A stretch of DNA of 64,000 nucleotides from an uncultured Bacteroidota bacterium (GTDB lineage Bacteria > Bacteroidota > Bacteroidia > Bacteroidales > WCHB1-69). This document shows, piece by piece, positions 1 through 10,626 of the stretch. The stretch covers positions 1-64,000 of the forward strand of contig CADADB010000004.1 in assembly GCA_902786595.1 (NCBI GenBank), in the 5' to 3' direction. Both the position numbers and the translations under genes were made by a program. Every line of letters starts with the position of its first letter. Position 1 is the stretch's first letter. A model generated the notes under the pieces. That model worked only from the letters and a program-made list of their open reading frames with translations. It was not told the origin of the DNA and made no database searches.

Positions 1-1
1 T

Positions 2-901
2 AACAAACCGCAACACCAAGCTTACACGCAAACCGCTTACGACTCCTACACTTGGACAGCTGGAAACGGACAGACTTATGAAGCATCCGGCGACTATCTT
101 TACAGTCACCAAGATGCCAACGGATGTACGCAAGTCGATACACTGCACCTCACCATCATCCACGCCGCTTTCAACGAGTTCTCAGAGACCGCCTGCGAGT
201 CTTACACTTGGAACGGCTCAGTTTACACTACCACCGGCGATTATGAGCAAACCTTTACCGCCGCTAGTGGCGCAGACAGTGTGGTAACCCTCCATCTGAC
301 CATCAACCACGGCACACACACTGCCGAGACAATGGTTGCCTGCGAAAGCTACGTGTGGCATGGTACGACCTACAACACCAGCGGCGACTACACCTACGAC
401 TACAGTAATGCTGATGGCTGCGAAAGCACCGACACGCTCCACCTGACCATCAACAACCCGCAACACCAAGCTTACACGCAAACCGCTTACGACTCCTACA
501 CTTGGACAGCAGGAAACGGACAGACTTATGAAGAATCCGGTGACTATCTTTACAATCACCAAGATGCCAACGGATGTACGCAGGTCGATACTCTGCACTT
601 GACCATCTTCCATTCTGCATTCGAAGAATTTTCCGCCACCGCCTGCGAGTCCTACACTTGGAACAGCTCAGTTTACACTACCACCGGCGACTATGTGCAG
701 ACCTTCAAGACCGTTGACAATGCCGACAGTACCGTCACCCTCCACCTCACTATTAACTACGGCACACACAATGTTGAAACAGAGAGCGCCTGCGAGAGCT
801 TTACCTGGCACGGCACGACCTACACCACCAACGGCACGCATATTTACGAATACAACAACGACAACAATTGTCCCAGCGCGGACACCTTGAAGCTCACGGT
901 G
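2..901 (+). repeat. Two tandem 450-bp copies of a three-module block inside the gene
   Basis: Bases 2-451 and 452-901 are in-frame direct repeats of exactly 450 bp, each encoding three modules that start PQHQAYTQT, AF(N/E)EFS and GTH. The first 156 bases differ at about nine positions (counted by eye), while the third module is more diverged. A more distant two-module relative lies at about 1622-1930. This indicates fairly recent block duplication within the gene. Confidence 0.85.
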
Positions 902-2653
902 AACCAGCCCACCACAGGCGAAATCACGGCCACCGCTTGCGAATCCTTCGACTGGTTCGAACAGACCATCACGGAAAGCGGCGACTACACGCACACTCTT
1001 ACCGGCGCTAACGTCAACGGCTGTGACTCCATCGTCACGCTGCACCTCACTATCAACCACAATGTCACTGGTGACACCACCGCTGTGGAGTGCAATTCTT
1101 TCGACTGGTACGATCACACCAACATCACCGAAAGCTGCAACAACCTTACACACACCTTCCAAGCTATCAACGGCTGTGACTCCATCGTCACGCTGCACCT
1201 CACCATCCTCAAACCGACTGCCGGAACACTTTCCATTGATGGTGAAACCACCATCTGCCAAGGTGAAAACACACAGCTTACCGCCTCTGTGAACGGCAAC
1301 AACGGCATCGTGAGCTACAGTTGGGACAATCAAGCCACTGGCGCATCCATCACGGTCGGACCGACGACGACCACCGACTACACCGTTACCGCCACGGCCA
1401 CATTGACCGAAGGCGAGGCCACTTGTGTTGCCACGGCTGAGAAGACGGTCACCGTCACGATCAACCTGCCCACGACCGGCATTGACGAACAGACCACTTG
1501 CGAGGAAGAGTTCACTTGGATTGACGGAAACACCTACTACGAAAGCACCAACACCCCGACTTGGATCACGACCAACGCCGCAGGTTGTGACTCTGTGGTG
1601 ACCCTGCACCTGACCATCTACACTCCCCAACACGAAGCTTTCAATGTAATTAAATGCGAATCCTACACTTGGGAAGAGGGTAATGGTGAAACCTACACAC
1701 AAAGCGGTGAGTATCTGTACAGACATCTTGATGACCACGGCTGCTACCAGGTGGACACCTTGCACCTGACCATCAATCACGGTACGCACCAGAGCTTCCA
1801 CGTGGAGGCCTGTGAAGAGTACGAATGGCACAATGTTCTTTACACCGAGTCCGGCATCTTCACTTACCAGCACGAGACGACCACCGGAGATTGTCCTGAC
1901 GTGGATACGCTGCACCTCACCATCAACAAACCTGTTGAGAAAGACACCACCATTCAAGTCTGCTTCTTCCCGTACACCTTCATGGGCAGGGAATACACCG
2001 AGCCGACGACCGATGACATCATGATCACCAAGATTGACGGTTCTTGCGACAGTATCCTCTACCACCTCAGCGTAGAAATCATCTCCAGTTTGACAGTGGA
2101 AGGTCATGAGTATCCGATCGTGAAGATTGGTTCAGACTGCTGGTTTGCCGAAAACCTGCGTACAACGGAAGGTTTGAGCGATGTGAGCGCATACAATGAG
2201 GACGAATCCAATGTGGAACTGTTTGGCCGCCTTTACAACTGGTATGATGCCATCGGGGAAGCACAGCCGCAAGGCGCGAAAGCCGCAGGCACTGCTGCAA
2301 GCGCATGTCCTGAAGGATGGACGATTCCTACCGTGGAGCACTTCGAGAATCTGTTTGCAATGGCTGACAACGACATCGACAAAATGAAGAGCCCCGATGT
2401 CGCCACTTGGCTCTCCGGCATGGCCGGCTCGCCTGACGGAATAGAGTTCAATGCTCCCGCCGGAGGTTTCTATAATCCTTCAACTCTTCAGTTTGAGAGA
2501 CGTTTGCTTTCTTCTCAATACTGGACCTCGGACGCCGGTAGCTCCGAAAATGAAATGACTTCTGTCGAGATAGGATACTACTGTTCATCGCTATTGTTCC
2601 ACAACACATCTAAAGATGCAAAGTTGAGCATCAGATGTATCAAAGTAAAATAA
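2..2653 (+). CDS. Repeat-built surface protein with C-terminal FISUMP domain (5' partial)
   Basis: The reading frame is open to the left edge, so the true start lies outside the window; the first in-frame Met (base 281) is internal. The visible 883 residues are built of about 12 modules of roughly 48 aa, each with a CESYTW-like start and a CDSIVTLHLTI-like end. One Ig/PKD-like module interrupts the series (about bases 1210-1475). The last 190 residues (from about base 2085) carry hallmarks of the Fibrobacter succinogenes major paralogous (FISUMP) domain: a CWFAENLRT element, GRLYNWYDA, CPEGWTIPT, GGFYNPST, QYWTSD and a terminal SIRCIKVK. No T9SS sorting tail is present. Such modules are typical of secreted Bacteroidota surface proteins; an adhesin-like or structural role is inference. 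A rho-independent terminator follows directly. Confidence 0.8.
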   Translation, partial: NKPQHQAYTQTAYDSYTWTAGNGQTYEASGDYLYSHQDANGCTQVDTLHLTIIHAAFNEFSETACESYTWNGSVYTTTGDYEQTFTAASGADSVVTLHLTINHGTHTAETMVACESYVWHGTTYNTSGDYTYDYSNADGCESTDTLHLTINNPQHQAYTQTAYDSYTWTAGNGQTYEESGDYLYNHQDANGCTQVDTLHLTIFHSAFEEFSATACESYTWNSSVYTTTGDYVQTFKTVDNADSTVTLHLTINYGTHNVETESACESFTWHGTTYTTNGTHIYEYNNDNNCPSADTLKLTVNQPTTGEITATACESFDWFEQTITESGDYTHTLTGANVNGCDSIVTLHLTINHNVTGDTTAVECNSFDWYDHTNITESCNNLTHTFQAINGCDSIVTLHLTILKPTAGTLSIDGETTICQGENTQLTASVNGNNGIVSYSWDNQATGASITVGPTTTTDYTVTATATLTEGEATCVATAEKTVTVTINLPTTGIDEQTTCEEEFTWIDGNTYYESTNTPTWITTNAAGCDSVVTLHLTIYTPQHEAFNVIKCESYTWEEGNGETYTQSGEYLYRHLDDHGCYQVDTLHLTINHGTHQSFHVEACEEYEWHNVLYTESGIFTYQHETTTGDCPDVDTLHLTINKPVEKDTTIQVCFFPYTFMGREYTEPTTDDIMITKIDGSCDSILYHLSVEIISSLTVEGHEYPIVKIGSDCWFAENLRTTEGLSDVSAYNEDESNVELFGRLYNWYDAIGEAQPQGAKAAGTAASACPEGWTIPTVEHFENLFAMADNDIDKMKSPDVATWLSGMAGSPDGIEFNAPAGGFYNPSTLQFERRLLSSQYWTSDAGSSENEMTSVEIGYYCSSLLFHNTSKDAKLSIRCIKVK

Positions 2654-2681
2654 AATCGAACGATAGCAACCCTTATTAACC

Positions 2682-2716
2682 AGCGTATGGAGGTTCTCCT
2701 TCATACGCTTTTTTTT
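2682..2716 (+). terminator. Rho-independent terminator after the FISUMP protein gene
   Basis: The arms AGCGTATG (2682-2689) and CATACGCT (2702-2709) pair perfectly around a 12-nt loop that can itself pair GGAG with CTCC. A run of T follows (2709-2716). It lies 28 nt after the stop codon and separates this gene from the giant protein gene. Confidence 0.85.
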
Positions 2717-2785
2717 ATGCCAATTATGTAAATAAGAATGTGTATAAAACCGAACAAACATAACAGCAAGATAGCGAAAAAAATG

Positions 2786-2793
2786 TATTTTTG
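2786..2793 (+). promoter_or_regulatory. -7 promoter box TATTTTTG upstream of the giant protein gene
   Basis: TATTTTTG matches the Bacteroidota -7 consensus TAnnTTTG and is followed by GC, as at many other sites here. It lies 43 nt before the ATG at 2837 and just after the terminator of the previous gene. No convincing -33 TTTG was seen. Confidence 0.55.
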
Positions 2794-2836
2794 CAGGTTT
2801 ATGTAAAATCGATAAATCATTAACAGAAAAAGGTAT

Positions 2837-5800
2837 ATGAAAAAGAAATTCTATCTGGTTGCCTTGCTGCTGTTGTCGGTAAGTGTAATGAATGGACAGC
2901 ATTATCAACTGCCCAACAACAATTTTGATTACTGGGGCGGTAGCAGCGAAATGCTGATTCCTGTATTCTGGTATTCTTTCAGCAATACCGCCTGCCTCCT
3001 CAGCACATCCACCTGTGATATGGCGACTGCAGCGGGGGCCTTCAACAATCACCATGCGAGAGTAACCGGATCAAATGGTTCTGGTTATGCCTGTCAGCTC
3101 TACGCGGTCGAAAAAGCTGGCCATACTGTTAACGGGCTTCTCACCACAGGAAAGTCCATTCTCGCCTCCGAAAGTCTATCCGACCCTGCCAACTACATCT
3201 ACACTCAGCGAAACGGAACCTGCAAATGGACATTTGACGGCCGACCAGACTCCATTTCTGTATGGGCGCGTTTCAGTTTCTTACAGAACGAATTCCCCTC
3301 CGCCATGCTAAGGGTGCATCTCCATGGTGATGTGGATTATAGGGACGTTGCCAACTACACAGCAGGTACATCTCAAAACGGGAAAATTGCCAATGCTTTC
3401 TGCGAGATGACCAATCCGGCCACTACACCGGTCAACGGCGTATATAAATCACAATGGACACGATTTGCATTCAAATTCCGCTATTGGAAACCCAACAACC
3501 AGCCCATCACTACCCCTACCCTGGCCAACACACAACAACCCTCCTACGCTTTAGCCTCTTTCAGCACCAACAAGCGCGGCGGTGTAGGTCTGAACGACAG
3601 TGTGGCATTCGACGCTGTTTATTGCATATATGACAAAAGTTTGGCTACGCTAAAGATTAACGGCGTGGAGGACACCCAAATTAAGAACTTTTTCAATGAA
3701 CATGAGTTCCTAACCCACGAGAAGATTGTTAACAGCGGTGCCATCACCTACGATTACAACCAACAGATTTGCTATAACAGCGAGTCCGACCTACCGCATG
3801 TCACTGCTACCGCAAAATCGTCCCTCATTCTCGGCATCACGGTGACCCAGGCCACTATCGCCGACCCGAGAGCCGTCATTACTGTTATGCATAACGACTC
3901 ATCCACTTACGTTTATACAATCCATTTCTCCAATGCACACCCTGCGGTATCCCTGTCTCTCAACAATCCCAACGGAATTTACTCTGCTTGCGAAGGGGAA
4001 GATGTTACCGTGACCGCATCTGGTGCCGACTATTATTCATGGAATAATGGTATGGGCACAAGCTCTACCATACACCCGACTACAAGCGGTAATTATACAG
4101 TAACCGCCACTAACGAGGGCGGTTGCCAAGACGTAAAAACCGCCTATGTGGTCATCAACCCCATCCCCGCTGTGAACATCTCTGGCACCACCACTATTTG
4201 TGCGGGCACCAACACCAATCTCACAGCCAGCGGCGCATACTCCTATGTATGGTCAACAGGTGCCACAACCGCCTCCATCAATGTGTCCACAGAAGGCATA
4301 TACTCTGTCACGGGCACCTCCAGTGCAGGTTGTTCCTCCTCCAGCTCGGCTTCCATCATCGTTCAGGAAGCTCCTGCCATCAGCATTGATGGTCCTACCG
4401 TCATCTGTAACGGAACGGAAAATGTCCTGACTGCATCTGGAGCCACCGACTATGCGTGGAACAACGGTTCTTCTACAGGTCCTACCCTCACTATCACCAC
4501 AGGAGGCATCTATACCGTCACCGGCAGCACCTCGGGAGGATGCGCCAGCACCGCCTCCTTGACCGTCCAAGGCAAACCTACCCCGTCGGTCACCATCACG
4601 GGTCCATCCCTGATTTGCGGCAACAATCCGGCCGTGTTGGTCGCTTCCAGCAACCTTCCCGGTGTGGAATTTGTCTGGACGACAGGGGTGACGGGAAACA
4701 CCCTGACGGTTTACTATACTGGTTTCTACACCGTCACCGCCTCGCTCAATGGCTGTCAGAGCACGCTCACACACCCAGTGTCCACCACCAGCGCCCCGCA
4801 GCCACCGACAGTGACTCCCGCTTTCCGTTGTGGCCCTGGTTCTGTAACCCTAACGGCCACCTCGGTGGAAGGCACTAGCTGTTACTGGTACGCCAGCAGC
4901 ACTTCCCAAGAAGTTCTGGCAACAGGCGACACTTACACCACTCCCACACTCTCCGTATCCAGCACCTACTATGTAAGCGCCCAGAACAACACAGGTTGCT
5001 TGTCATCCAGAGTGCCAGTTACGGCAAGCATCTACCCCATGCCTGCTGCCCCGACTGTTTCCAACATCCTACAATGCGGTGAAGGAGACTTCACTTTGAC
5101 GGCAACTTCCGCCGACTCTGTTCAATGGTATTCCGATGCACAAGGGGAAAACATCATCTCCCCCACTCAACATATCGCGCAAACAACCACTTTCTATGCG
5201 GCTGCCGTGAACGGAAGCAACTGTCAAAGCCCTCTCGCCCCGATGACCGTCACTATCAATCAAAAGCCGCTTCCGCCTGTCGTTACCGCCCCGGATCCTG
5301 TCTGTTCCAACAGCAACGTCAATGTGATTCTCAGCGCCACCTCCGCCGTTGGAACCAATGTCAAATGGTACGATAGTGAAATGAACTATAAAGGACAGGG
5401 CAACACTTATCAAGTGAAGAACGTCAGCAACAGCACCACCTACTATGCCACTGCTTACAACAGCGATTGTGAGAGTGACCCCGTGGCTGTCAATATCATC
5501 AAGAACCCGCTACCGACAGCACCGACAGTGAGCTATACACCACTGTGCGCACCCGGTGAGGTCACCCTTATAGCGGATGCCAACGGACTCACAGTAAGAT
5601 GGTTCGATGACAGCGACAATTTCTTAGCCGAAGGTCCCATCTACACCAGCAACATCGCTGTTTCTACACTTTTCAAAGCAACCGCATACGATAACGAAAC
5701 CAACTGTGAGAGTACACCTGCCAACATAACCGCCACAATCGATCAGGTTCACCATCATGATGTCAACCTCAACACCTGTGAAGCATATGTCTGGAACGGG

Positions 5801-8800
5801 GTCACTTACACACAAAGCGGCAACTACACCGACACTCTGCAAACCATTCACGGTTGCGACAGTATCGTGACCTTGCATTTGCAAATCAACGAATCATTCA
5901 ACCAGACCATCGACACCACTGTGTGCGGCGAATTTGTCTGGGAAGGTCAGACCTACACTTCATCGCAAACAATCACCCATAACTTCACTACCGACGCAGG
6001 GTGTGACAGCACGGTTACCATCCATCTGACGGTTCTCCATGCAGTCCAAATCGCCAAAACCATCTCCTTGTGCAACAACCAATTACCCTACACTTATGGT
6101 GGATCAACTTTCACAACGGCTGGCACTTACGTCATCACCACCTCTAACGCAGCGGGATGTGACAGCACCATCACGCTGACGATTATCGTCAATCCCCAAC
6201 CAAGTCTTCCTACTGTCACCCCATCAAACATCACAAACTGCGGCGAAGGCAATATCTCTATAAATGGTTCCGTAGGATCTAACGGCACAATATGCCGTTG
6301 GTATGCCTCACCTTCCGACAACGAACCTTTTATGACCTCCAACAGCTTTCAATACCTCTTCTCTGAAAGCTCTACCATCTATGCTTCCAGCTATAATGCC
6401 ACTACGGGGTGTGAGAGTGGTATGACACCTTTGCACATCACCATAAACCCATTGCCTACAGAACCTGAAGTGGAACCTGTTGTTCGCTGCGGCGTCGGAC
6501 CGGTAACATTTACTGCTGTCATTGATGAAACCGCTACCACTTGTCGCTGGTACTCCAACCAATATACGAACAACAGCTTATACGCTGGGCTCAATTTCAC
6601 CAGAAGCATCGTGGCAAGCACCACTTTCTATGTTCAAAGTTACAATGCCAACACAGGGTGCAAGAGTTCTAGAGTCCCGGCAGTGGCCACGGTGAACATC
6701 CCGCCGATTAATCCTCAAACCACCCCTGTCTCCAACTGCGGCCCTCTCACTGGCGACCTCGCCAATTATGTGTCTGCCAGCAGCATGCAATATCGGTGGT
6801 ATGACCATAATGGAGATTTCCTCACCGAAAGCAGCCACTACAACACCACCGTTAACGAGACCAGCACTTTCTATGTAAGTCTTTACAACGACTTCACCAC
6901 CTGTGAGAGCGACCTCTCCACTCTGACAGTCACCATCAACGAGAACTATCCCCCTCAGCACATCTATGACACCGTATGCCAGAACACCCGTTATCAAAAT
7001 TACAACATAGACCAAGTCTTCACTACCCCTGGAGAGAACAGTATCATTGTCAACACCCTCTCATCTACAGGTTGCGACAGTCTGGTCACCTTGCACTTGT
7101 TTGTGAGACCGCAAATCACAAATGAAATCAGTGTCAATGTTTGTGGCCAATATATCTGGGGCGACAGCGTCTATACTGATGCCGGCATCTATACCAGGAC
7201 CTTTACTTCTGCAAACGGCTGCGACAGTGTGGTAACCCTTACCTTGACCATCACTCCCACCGACCAAATGCATGTTTATGCAGTAGCTTGCGAACAATAC
7301 GAATGGTACGGCAACACTTACACCCAATCCGGAGACTATAACCAAATCTACACGAATATCTACGGCTGCGATTCCGTCATCACCTTGCATCTGACCATCA
7401 ACCCCGCATACCACGAGAATCTTGTCGTGTCGGCACTTGAAGAATACACTCTGAATCTTGAAACTTATTATGAATCAGGCGACTATATTCAACAATACAC
7501 CACTGTGAACGGTTGCGACAGCATCATCAACCTCCATCTGACCATCTATCACAATCAGAGTACAGTCCTCCAAGACGAGGTTTGCCAAGGCAGCGCCTAC
7601 ACGCAAAACGGTTTTGACACCACCTTCACGACAGCTGGCGAATACACGCTGATGCACTTTGACACTGACATCCACGGATTTGACAGCGTCACAACCCTTC
7701 ATCTCACTGTCCACCCTGTTTTCAACACCGTACTTGAACAATCCGTCTGCCATAATGAAAGCTATGAATTCTATGGGGAAACACTTACCGAATCCGGCAC
7801 TTATACAGCTATTATGCAATCTGTTACGGGATGTGACAGTATCATAACCCTTCAGCTGACTGTTTACCCCGAACAAATTGACACCATCACCGCCTACACC
7901 TGTTACGACATCTCTTATCACGACAATGGATTCAACATCTATCACCCGACAGAAAGCGGCTACTATTATAACTACGACTATGATATGCACGACTGCGACA
8001 GCACCACGGTCCTTCATCTATTGATTTACCAACCTGAGGAAACCACGCTGAATGCCACACTGTGCATCGGTGAATCCTATAATGAGAATGGCTTCGAGGT
8101 GACCGCTTCTGAAGTGGGTGAGTTTACTTACGTGCAGAATTTGTACACGGTCAACGGCTGTGACAGCACCATATTCCTGAACCTGACGGTGACTCGTCCC
8201 GACACCATCGACACGGTCGTCAATGTCTGTGACATTGACCTCCCATTCCTTTGGAACAACAACGAGTATTTCAGCTATTCAGAAGCTGGAGACTATGACA
8301 TCCACATTCAGGCCTCCAACGGCTGTGACAGTCTCATTCATCTGCACCTACAAGTGAACTACTCCTTTGAGCAAGACACCACTGTAAGTGTCTGCGCCGG
8401 TGCGTTGCCATACATTTTCTGTGACGGTTACTCCTTCAACGAACCCGGCAGCTACACGGTCAACCTTCAAAGCGTCAATGGCTGCGACAGTATTTGGAAT
8501 CTGCAATTATATGTCACCCCGAACAGCGAGCAAGATGTTTCCATCACCATCTGCGACAACGAATTTCCTTATATCTACAAGGGTGAAACCTTTACGGAAG
8601 CTGGTTTCTACGACATCACCGAAACCGACATAGACAACTGTGTCACCATCACCCATTTCTCCCTTAACGTCAATCCCACCTATCATGGCTATGACACTGT
8701 TACAGTATGCGAGGAGACCTTGCCGTTCCTCTATGGGACAACGCCCTTAACAACGTCTGGCGAGTACGATGTCCATTTGAATGCCAGCACAACCTGTGAC

Positions 8801-10528
8801 AGCATGATTACGGTTTTATTCACGGTGTTACCCTCCGCGCATGGTACTGCACCTGTGGAGCAGTACGTATGCCCTGGCGATTACCCCGTCAGCTTTGGCG
8901 GAAATCTCTTCGAGGAAGCGGGCACCTACGAGGTGGCATTCCCGCGTGATGGCCTTTGCGACAGTATCGTTACCTTCATCCTGCACGAATCGCCGGCATA
9001 TCTGTTCAACGAGGAGCAAATCGTCAGCAGCTTGGATCTGCCCTATCTGTGGCATGGTGCTGCATATAGCCAGTCCGGCATCTATTTCGACTCCTTGACC
9101 TCCACATTAGGATGCGACAGCGTTTACCGCCTGAACCTTAGCGTTTATGAAGCTCAATTGATTGAGAGCGATCCCATATTCTTGTGCGAAGGGGAGACAG
9201 CTGTATGGCGCAACATGGTTCTTTCCCAAACAGGCATTTACCATGACACCGTCTCCAACGACGTAATCGGTTCCTTCGAGATACACCAAGTCTCTGTCAC
9301 CGTGTATCCCGCCTATCTCTTCGAAGACACCGTCACGGTTTGTAGCAGCAGTCTTCCTTATATGTGGCATGATCTCGCCATCAACAATGCCGGCACCCGG
9401 GAAATCTTCCTGCAGACATCGCAAACTTACTGCGACAGCATTTATCGCCTCACGCTCTATATAAACCCGAGCTATCATGTTACTGAATCGGCCGCCATTT
9501 GTGAATATGAACTGCCTTACATATGGCGCGGAATGTCGCTCACGGAGAGTGGCGAATACCACGACACGCTGGTTACTGTGAACGGATGCGACAGCATCTT
9601 CTCCATTAACTTTGTGGTGAATCCTGCGGTGTACACCCTGCTTGTTGACACCGCTTGCTCCAACGAACTGCCCTATCTGTGGCGTGGACATCAGCTTACG
9701 GTTGCAGGAAGCTACTATGACACTATTCCCAACGCTTACGGATGCCAAGACATCTACGGGCTGGAGCTTTCCATTCACCAGTCCAGCGACACCACGATTC
9801 AGGACATCATCTGTGCTGGCGAGACCTATACTCTGAACGGTTTCAACATCCCCACCGACCATCCGAGCATTCTCTACGACCAACGGACCACCGTCAACAG
9901 CCAAGGATGTGACAGCACTATTTTCATCATGTTGGAAGTTCTCCCATCCTATCTGATCGAAGCCGAAGGACAAACATGTGAAAATGTTCCTTTCGAATGG
10001 CGCGGAAGCGAATACACCACTGAAGGCACTTACTATGACAGTCTTGTCACGGTGTCCGGCTGCGACAGTATCTTCGTGCTGAATCTCACCGTCAACCCAG
10101 TGTATGACATTTACGTGAACGACACTGCCATTCGCGAACACGAATACACATACGGAACCCTCGTCATCACCCCATCCGACAGTGGCAGCTTCAATTACGA
10201 TATCCAGTACTACACGATTTTCAACTGCGACAGCATTGTGCATTTGACTCTTTATGTGGCCTACAATGACGGAATTGATGACCATTCGCCCGTCGAATTC
10301 TCTTTCTACCCCAACCCGACAAGCGCCCAAGTGAACATCAGTGGCGACCAGATGCGCCTTGTGGAGGTCTTTGGCATTAACGGCAAACTAATCCATCGCG
10401 CAGATGCCGACACTCCCGAATTCACCAAACTTGACGTGTCTTCCTTCCCGACCGGTCATTATCTCGTGAGAATCACGCTTAACGACGGCAATACAATTAC
10501 GAGGAAAATCATCGTGACCAGACAGTAA
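2837..10528 (+). CDS. Giant T9SS-exported repeat protein (2563 aa), PCMD-like N-domain, Ig-like and CDS-type repeats
   Basis: A signal peptide (residues 1-21, ending NGQ) is followed by a PCMD-like (putative carbohydrate metabolism domain) region at about 22-300, homologous by eye to the 342-aa protein at 41801-42829 (shared motifs GRPDS, HLHG, GKI(A/G)NAFCE, FSTNK). Next come four PKD-like modules (about 371-653), four Ig-like modules of the PxxPxV...C type (about 653-969), three CDS-type modules, three more Ig-like modules (about 1120-1370), and then 21 CDS-type modules (about 1371-2470) with GCDSIVTLHLTI-like ends, 24 CDS-type in all. The last 80 residues (FYPNPTSAQVNI ... GHYLVRITL ... 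KIIVTRQ) form a T9SS type A sorting domain. It is expected at the cell surface or released. The substrate is unknown; adhesion or glycan binding is inference. Confidence 0.88.
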   Translation: MKKKFYLVALLLLSVSVMNGQHYQLPNNNFDYWGGSSEMLIPVFWYSFSNTACLLSTSTCDMATAAGAFNNHHARVTGSNGSGYACQLYAVEKAGHTVNGLLTTGKSILASESLSDPANYIYTQRNGTCKWTFDGRPDSISVWARFSFLQNEFPSAMLRVHLHGDVDYRDVANYTAGTSQNGKIANAFCEMTNPATTPVNGVYKSQWTRFAFKFRYWKPNNQPITTPTLANTQQPSYALASFSTNKRGGVGLNDSVAFDAVYCIYDKSLATLKINGVEDTQIKNFFNEHEFLTHEKIVNSGAITYDYNQQICYNSESDLPHVTATAKSSLILGITVTQATIADPRAVITVMHNDSSTYVYTIHFSNAHPAVSLSLNNPNGIYSACEGEDVTVTASGADYYSWNNGMGTSSTIHPTTSGNYTVTATNEGGCQDVKTAYVVINPIPAVNISGTTTICAGTNTNLTASGAYSYVWSTGATTASINVSTEGIYSVTGTSSAGCSSSSSASIIVQEAPAISIDGPTVICNGTENVLTASGATDYAWNNGSSTGPTLTITTGGIYTVTGSTSGGCASTASLTVQGKPTPSVTITGPSLICGNNPAVLVASSNLPGVEFVWTTGVTGNTLTVYYTGFYTVTASLNGCQSTLTHPVSTTSAPQPPTVTPAFRCGPGSVTLTATSVEGTSCYWYASSTSQEVLATGDTYTTPTLSVSSTYYVSAQNNTGCLSSRVPVTASIYPMPAAPTVSNILQCGEGDFTLTATSADSVQWYSDAQGENIISPTQHIAQTTTFYAAAVNGSNCQSPLAPMTVTINQKPLPPVVTAPDPVCSNSNVNVILSATSAVGTNVKWYDSEMNYKGQGNTYQVKNVSNSTTYYATAYNSDCESDPVAVNIIKNPLPTAPTVSYTPLCAPGEVTLIADANGLTVRWFDDSDNFLAEGPIYTSNIAVSTLFKATAYDNETNCESTPANITATIDQVHHHDVNLNTCEAYVWNGVTYTQSGNYTDTLQTIHGCDSIVTLHLQINESFNQTIDTTVCGEFVWEGQTYTSSQTITHNFTTDAGCDSTVTIHLTVLHAVQIAKTISLCNNQLPYTYGGSTFTTAGTYVITTSNAAGCDSTITLTIIVNPQPSLPTVTPSNITNCGEGNISINGSVGSNGTICRWYASPSDNEPFMTSNSFQYLFSESSTIYASSYNATTGCESGMTPLHITINPLPTEPEVEPVVRCGVGPVTFTAVIDETATTCRWYSNQYTNNSLYAGLNFTRSIVASTTFYVQSYNANTGCKSSRVPAVATVNIPPINPQTTPVSNCGPLTGDLANYVSASSMQYRWYDHNGDFLTESSHYNTTVNETSTFYVSLYNDFTTCESDLSTLTVTINENYPPQHIYDTVCQNTRYQNYNIDQVFTTPGENSIIVNTLSSTGCDSLVTLHLFVRPQITNEISVNVCGQYIWGDSVYTDAGIYTRTFTSANGCDSVVTLTLTITPTDQMHVYAVACEQYEWYGNTYTQSGDYNQIYTNIYGCDSVITLHLTINPAYHENLVVSALEEYTLNLETYYESGDYIQQYTTVNGCDSIINLHLTIYHNQSTVLQDEVCQGSAYTQNGFDTTFTTAGEYTLMHFDTDIHGFDSVTTLHLTVHPVFNTVLEQSVCHNESYEFYGETLTESGTYTAIMQSVTGCDSIITLQLTVYPEQIDTITAYTCYDISYHDNGFNIYHPTESGYYYNYDYDMHDCDSTTVLHLLIYQPEETTLNATLCIGESYNENGFEVTASEVGEFTYVQNLYTVNGCDSTIFLNLTVTRPDTIDTVVNVCDIDLPFLWNNNEYFSYSEAGDYDIHIQASNGCDSLIHLHLQVNYSFEQDTTVSVCAGALPYIFCDGYSFNEPGSYTVNLQSVNGCDSIWNLQLYVTPNSEQDVSITICDNEFPYIYKGETFTEAGFYDITETDIDNCVTITHFSLNVNPTYHGYDTVTVCEETLPFLYGTTPLTTSGEYDVHLNASTTCDSMITVLFTVLPSAHGTAPVEQYVCPGDYPVSFGGNLFEEAGTYEVAFPRDGLCDSIVTFILHESPAYLFNEEQIVSSLDLPYLWHGAAYSQSGIYFDSLTSTLGCDSVYRLNLSVYEAQLIESDPIFLCEGETAVWRNMVLSQTGIYHDTVSNDVIGSFEIHQVSVTVYPAYLFEDTVTVCSSSLPYMWHDLAINNAGTREIFLQTSQTYCDSIYRLTLYINPSYHVTESAAICEYELPYIWRGMSLTESGEYHDTLVTVNGCDSIFSINFVVNPAVYTLLVDTACSNELPYLWRGHQLTVAGSYYDTIPNAYGCQDIYGLELSIHQSSDTTIQDIICAGETYTLNGFNIPTDHPSILYDQRTTVNSQGCDSTIFIMLEVLPSYLIEAEGQTCENVPFEWRGSEYTTEGTYYDSLVTVSGCDSIFVLNLTVNPVYDIYVNDTAIREHEYTYGTLVITPSDSGSFNYDIQYYTIFNCDSIVHLTLYVAYNDGIDDHSPVEFSFYPNPTSAQVNISGDQMRLVEVFGINGKLIHRADADTPEFTKLDVSSFPTGHYLVRITLNDGNTITRKIIVTRQ

Positions 10529-10543
10529 ATCATGACGTTTTGG

Positions 10544-10592
10544 CTTATGATGTATGACGTTTGACTCAATCTCTCACGTCACACATCATAAG
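10544..10592. repeat. Inverted repeat with 7-bp-period units between the giant gene and the CPBP gene
   Basis: The 17-nt arms 10544-10560 and 10576-10592 are complementary with one mismatch; the loop is 15 nt. The left arm is made of ATGATGT and ATGACGT heptamers, and a further related copy follows at about 10603-10616. There is no T-run, so it is not a classic terminator. It belongs to the short tandem repeat class seen in most gaps of this window. Confidence 0.6.
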
Positions 10593-10626
10593 TCTTATTT
10601 CTCGTCATATATCATACCTCAAGAAA

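Noticed and set aside
668..2107. Long antisense frame (479 codons) opposite the first repeat protein
   Set aside because: It mirrors the repetitive gene on the other strand, has no promoter box or recognisable domain, and its repeats are the reverse reading of the CDS-type modules. The same applies to the antisense frames at 9107-10330, 7475-8017 and 4253-4774.
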